Part shown: positions 60,518 to 64,000 of the stretch, in pieces
Layout: each line of letters opens with the position of its first letter
Position numbering within the stretch: the stretch's first letter is position 1
DNA from: Lepas anatifera
Lineage: Eukaryota > Arthropoda > Thecostraca > Lepadidae
Assembly (NCBI GenBank): GCA_034440635.1
Contig: JAOTON010001271.1
Coordinates: forward strand, 744,001 to 808,000
DNA: 64,000 nucleotides
Reading direction: 5' to 3'
The notes under the pieces: model-generated
Told to the model about the DNA's origin: nothing
The model's input: the letters and a program-made list of their open reading frames with translations, nothing else
Database searches by the model: none
Translations under genes and position numbers: made by a program

Positions 60518-60609
60518 CTTTCCGAGCTCCCAGAAGAACGACGATCTTCAGAAACAACATTTTCATCCACTAAATAGTACGAACCAGAAAATAATCTATT
60601 GGAAGACAT
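60518..60609 (-). CDS. First coding exon of the WW-like-motif gene (start codon and 30 codons)
   Basis: The ATG at 60609-60607 (minus strand) is the first ATG after an in-frame TGA near 60770. It opens MSSNRLFSGSYYLVDE, continues through SEDRRSSGSS and ends with AG before a GTATGT donor. The split arginine codon is completed exactly by the exon at 57789-58110, strong evidence that both belong together. The upstream 150 bases (60610-60770) are CpG-rich and probably 5' UTR/promoter. No signal peptide or membrane segment, so an intracellular protein is likely. Confidence 0.75.
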
Positions 60610-60805
60610 TACACTATTCACCCCCGCGCCACAACTGCCCCAAAACTGTGTATTTGCCGACTCTACGATCCCGTGAAATCGTAGCTCGCGGGCTGATGAT
60701 TGCCTCTCCGCGCAGCAACAAATAACGGAACGTCTTCGCCGCTGCCTGGCCGCCGCGGCCGTCGATCAGCTGCATGATCCGGAGGTCTCGTTGAAGCAGA
60801 GGACG
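60610..60805 (-). promoter_or_regulatory. CpG-rich 5' leader / promoter region of the WW-like-motif gene
   Basis: CpG density is clearly higher than in the flanks, with GGCCGCGGCGGCCAGGCAGC-type sequence around 60745-60765 on the minus strand. No TATA box is evident. The region is limited upstream by a MITE starting at about 60806. The exact start site is unknown. Confidence 0.4.
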
Positions 60806-61075
60806 TAACGAGTGGCGGATACAGGGGGAGGGGGAGCATTTTAGGGGGGCGCCGTGACCATTTCAGGGGGTGCCCAGGGTGTCGTTCAGAAAGGGGCATT
60901 TTCCTTTCCTTGCCTGGGTCTGCGTATGGGGGGGGTAAAGGGATAAAGCCCCCAAGTTTCAAAATGTCTGAAATATCTACATAGCTAACAACTATTCCTA
61001 TGCTGTGTCGGGGGAGACTCGAGTCCCTAGACCCCCCCCCAATGAAGTTTTGAATGTGCCACTGGCATCCCAAGC
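60806..61075. mobile_element. MITE-like GC-rich insertion upstream of the gene
   Basis: Left end AGTGGCGGATACAGGGGG; right end on the minus strand CCAGTGGCACATTCAAAAC. The interior contains GGGGGGCGCCGTGACC and TTTCAGGGGG, as in the repeats at 19970 and 33484. No matching target duplication, and the length suggests two joined or nested copies. Confidence 0.55.
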
Positions 61076-61330
61076 AGTGGGGTTTTGGCCACTCCCATGA
61101 TATTTCAGTGATATTTTTTCTGTTTTTCCTATCTTAATCCGCGCATTGACGGTAGTCTGAGCCACCTTCGCTTTGGGGGGGGTGGGTACCAACCGCCCCC
61201 TCCCCTCCTAAGATCTCGAAAACCACGCTAGATAGCGAAGAAACAGTAAACGGTGTTGGGTAGCCCATCCACTTCTCTATAAAAAAATATTTGACTCATT
61301 TTGTCAGGTCTTATTTAAGGTCACTACAGG

Positions 61331-62534
61331 TTAACCTTCGCCCGGGTGGGGGTCTTTTTAGACTCCCCCCACGGGTTTTTCCGAGGTTACCAAAAAAACG
61401 GCGGCGCGCAGCGCCACCAAACTTGGTCTAGCTGTTCCTTCATCATTTTTAAATCTTTCCTGAAAATTTTGGCTCAAGGTCATATCAGGTCAGGTCACCA
61501 GGCCAGGTGAAGTGACCTCACCTCAAAAAATACTTAGGACCACATAACTAAAAGAAGGGTTAATCGATCAAGTTGAAACTCATACCACATATTGGGCCCA
61601 CTAAGAGCTACAACATTTGTTCCGGGATTTTTTATATTGGTGACCTAAGGTCATGTGCAGAGCATGACCTCCACATTGTAAATACATGGGGAAAATCACG
61701 AAATGAGCTTTTCTCATTAAGTATGGATGGAATCAACTTCAAACATCGGTTGGGACTTGCTCTTAGCCCATTTCTGAAGCTGATGCCAAAAAGTTTGACT
61801 TGTGACCTTTAAAAGGTCACCTTAGGTCAAATAAGCATTTTTGGTGTTTTTCTCTATAATTGTTGAATAAACTAAGATACAGCTTTTATTTTGTCACCTA
61901 AGTGTTTGTATAGTCACTGGAAGTCAAATGATATACATCATGACTATACTAGGTCACGTTGGGTCAGACCGTTGACCTGGGTCAGGTCAAATTATTAAAT
62001 TTGACCTGGCATAGCAATAATATATATCATTCGATTCGTATTGACGAGAAGATTGCAATGGTGCATAAACTATGGCTGTATCTTGTTTGGTTTGGAAGCT
62101 ATTACCGAAAAAGTAAACGCCCTTATGCATGGGTGGCTATGGACATTCCTAAGAAAATGCCCAATATTTAGTGACCTGTAACTCCCTAGGCTTTGAACTG
62201 ACACGAAAATGAATAGCAATGCAATGAAAGCGCATTTCAAGAGCTTTCGAATGGTGTTAGAAAAATGTTTCTAGCTATCATAGTTTCTGAGATATATGAG
62301 GTTTTCTTAGTATACCTCATATTAGCGATTTTGACCTATTTTGACCTCTGGTGACCTTGATATTGACCTGACAAGAAAAATGACCGAAGTATTTTCGATA
62401 TCATTTTTGAAGAGCTTTTGATTGCCGTTTTGCGATTTTTTCTAGCTCTCTTAGTTTTTGAGATCGTGGGGGGTCTTTTTTTAGCCCCCCACCAGGGCGA
62501 AGGTGGCTCGTATTCGCCACCGGGGCAAGGGTAA
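61331..62534 (+). mobile_element. TTAA-type AGGTCA-rich element I (subfamily 3, about 1204 bp)
   Basis: Opens TTAA CCTTCGCCCGGGTGGGGG and closes CGCCACCGGGGCAAGGG followed by GTAA, one base off TTAA. The interior contains repeated GTCAGGTCACC and TGACCT-type hexamers at 61480-61520, 61640-61670, 61800-61830, 61945-61990 and 62335-62370. It is longer than the other subfamilies. No transposase frame. Confidence 0.65.
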
Positions 62535-64000
62535 AGACCTGCAAGGATAACGTGTAAATGAAGGTTTTCGGTGATTACGTCTGAACAAGTATAGATACAG
62601 CACACCAATTTAGACCATTGGAATCCGCAGCAACAAGGCTAATCGAACGATAATATGATCTTGCTAGGTCAAATATGTGATTTGACCTGGCCTGCGGTTA
62701 GTTCAAGGCAGGGCATTTTTTAAGGGAATATCAGTAGGGGGGGGGGCATTTCTTGTTCTGGCCATATAAGTCTTTTCAGGGAATCAAGGCCCCATTTTTT
62801 GAGGGGTAGGTCGTGTTAATAGACGCCTCACTAATAAAAATCGGTTTCCAATTTTTTTCAAATTCCATAAATTATAGATTCTGCCCAGGGCTGCTAGTTT
62901 TTTTTTGGCGACAAAAGGCCAAATCCGAGTTAGAAACAGCAACAAGAAGGGTTCAAAATTAGTTTTAACAGAAATTACCAAGTAGGTAAATCAAATATAC
63001 CAAAAAAGCCAGACTTGAGGCTAAAACAACCCCTAACAGTAGTCATAAACCCACAGAAAGTCGACTCATATCGCTGTTTAGAACTAATTCAGCACCATCA
63101 ATTATCTTGGCCGCACCATTCCCCGCTAAGATTTAAAATAATTTTTCTGTTTTTTTTCCACCTGTGAATTTCTTGCTCTTAAAAAGTGGGAAATGTATGA
63201 TTTTATTAAGTGGGAGGAGGGTGTAGCCTCAGAGGGCGCACTTTGGCATTAACTTTGCACCCAGAGGGTGTCTATAGTATCGCATCCTTCGCGTCCAATT
63301 TTCGATGGCTGTCACTCTTGTGGATTGTCCTTCCCACCGCCATAACAGTTTTTCTGCTGCTCTGTTGCTTTTTTGGTGTCAAAACATCTTATTCAAGAGC
63401 GAAGAAGGCCAAAAGGAGCCATATTTATGCAATGATCAAACCAAAAATAGCTTGGGTCCCAGGGCCCAGAAAAAGGGCCAAAAGGCCAGATTCCAAGAAA
63501 GGGCCAACCGAAAAAAATCACCGGGCCAAAAACGACAAAAAAGGCTGAATTCGAGAAATTTTGCCAGAAAATGGCCGGCCTCGCAGCCCTGAAGCTGTCG
63601 CAATGTATGTCAAATGAATAAACTATTTCTTATTTTTCTTTATGAGTTTCGCAAGGCAAGTAAATTCCTTCAGTATCAAACACAGATGGTTTATAATCTA
63701 AATCGAGGCAAGTTTTATGTACATACTTACTATGTTGTGGGGCTGTTGCTGTCAAAATCATATAGTGAATGTTGTGCAAAAACCACTTGATGCCAATTTG
63801 TGTCAATTGATGCCCTTTTTTTTTATTTGACTCGGTGCGGTTGGTAATTCGGGCAAATTTTGCTAGGAAGTGTTCTTTACGGTGTTTTTATTTTTTCAAT
63901 TTTGAAAAATGTTTAGCTTATTGGCGGATGTTATAAGTTACCGCCTGAACAGCTTGAATGTGCTGTAAAGAAGACTAAAATCGCTACAAAATGAGCATAG
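62535..64000. other. Non-coding stretch, no gene seen
   Basis: Half-site remnants at 62640-62700 (GCTAGGTCAAAT, TTTGACCTGG). A 112-codon plus-strand frame (63210-63548) has a hydrophobic stretch and a lysine-rich tail, but overlaps another frame and is full of AAGGGCC/AAAGGCC phrases, so it is probably non-coding. Confidence 0.4.

Noticed and set aside
63210..63592. 112- and 95-codon frames near the window end with a hydrophobic segment
   Set aside because: The two frames overlap the same low-complexity GGGCC/AAA-rich sequence; no splice or promoter signals, and the hydrophobic run alone is weak.

Overview
The window looks like animal nuclear DNA, most likely from an invertebrate and possibly a marine one. 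Coding sequence is sparse and split by canonical GT-AG introns. Most of the 64 kb is AT-rich non-coding DNA full of microsatellites, minisatellites, tRNA-derived SINEs, small hAT-type MITEs and a decayed LINE. I cannot name the species. There is no bacterial operon structure, rRNA or CRISPR array. Most long reading frames here are artefacts of tandem repeats.

Supported genes. (1) A minus-strand gene begins with a clean first coding exon (60518-60609), followed after a 2.4 kb intron by a phase-matched exon (57789-58110). It encodes a protein starting MSSNRLFSGSYYLVDE that carries the first half of a WW-like motif. (2) Another well-formed minus-strand exon (37393-37582) abuts a 3.4 kb minisatellite; its entry phase would allow it to belong to the same gene, but this is unproven. 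(3) A plus-strand C-type lectin gene (43077-44612) has two carbohydrate-recognition-like domains in two exons. The first is broken by a frameshift and a stop; the second is intact.

Repeat layout. At least nine copies or fragments of related TTAA-flanked, non-autonomous elements of roughly 0.9-1.2 kb occur at 62-430, 6649-7612, 9360-10383, 10612-11700 (composite), 12490-13496, 30582-31605, 36157-37091, 50406-51422 and 61331-62534, with one more at 52027-53036. TTAA ends followed by CCC-type GC-rich inverted termini suggest the piggyBac superfamily. All are loaded with AGGTCA/TGACCT hexamers, the nuclear-receptor half-site, including repeated DR4 arrangements. Other repeats: a 649-bp tandem duplication (13798-15110), graded tetranucleotide arrays (18300-19200), a 48-49 bp minisatellite (37560-41003), a 25-bp minisatellite (41887-42440), several (TA)n tracts, hAT-like MITEs with 8-bp target duplications, and SINEs at 3678, 25040, 35640 and 47400.

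The two strongest leads are the nuclear-receptor-half-site-rich TTAA elements and the minisatellite, whose unit contains the splice-acceptor/exon-start of the exon next to it. The latter makes about 70 tandem acceptor-like sites just upstream of a real exon.
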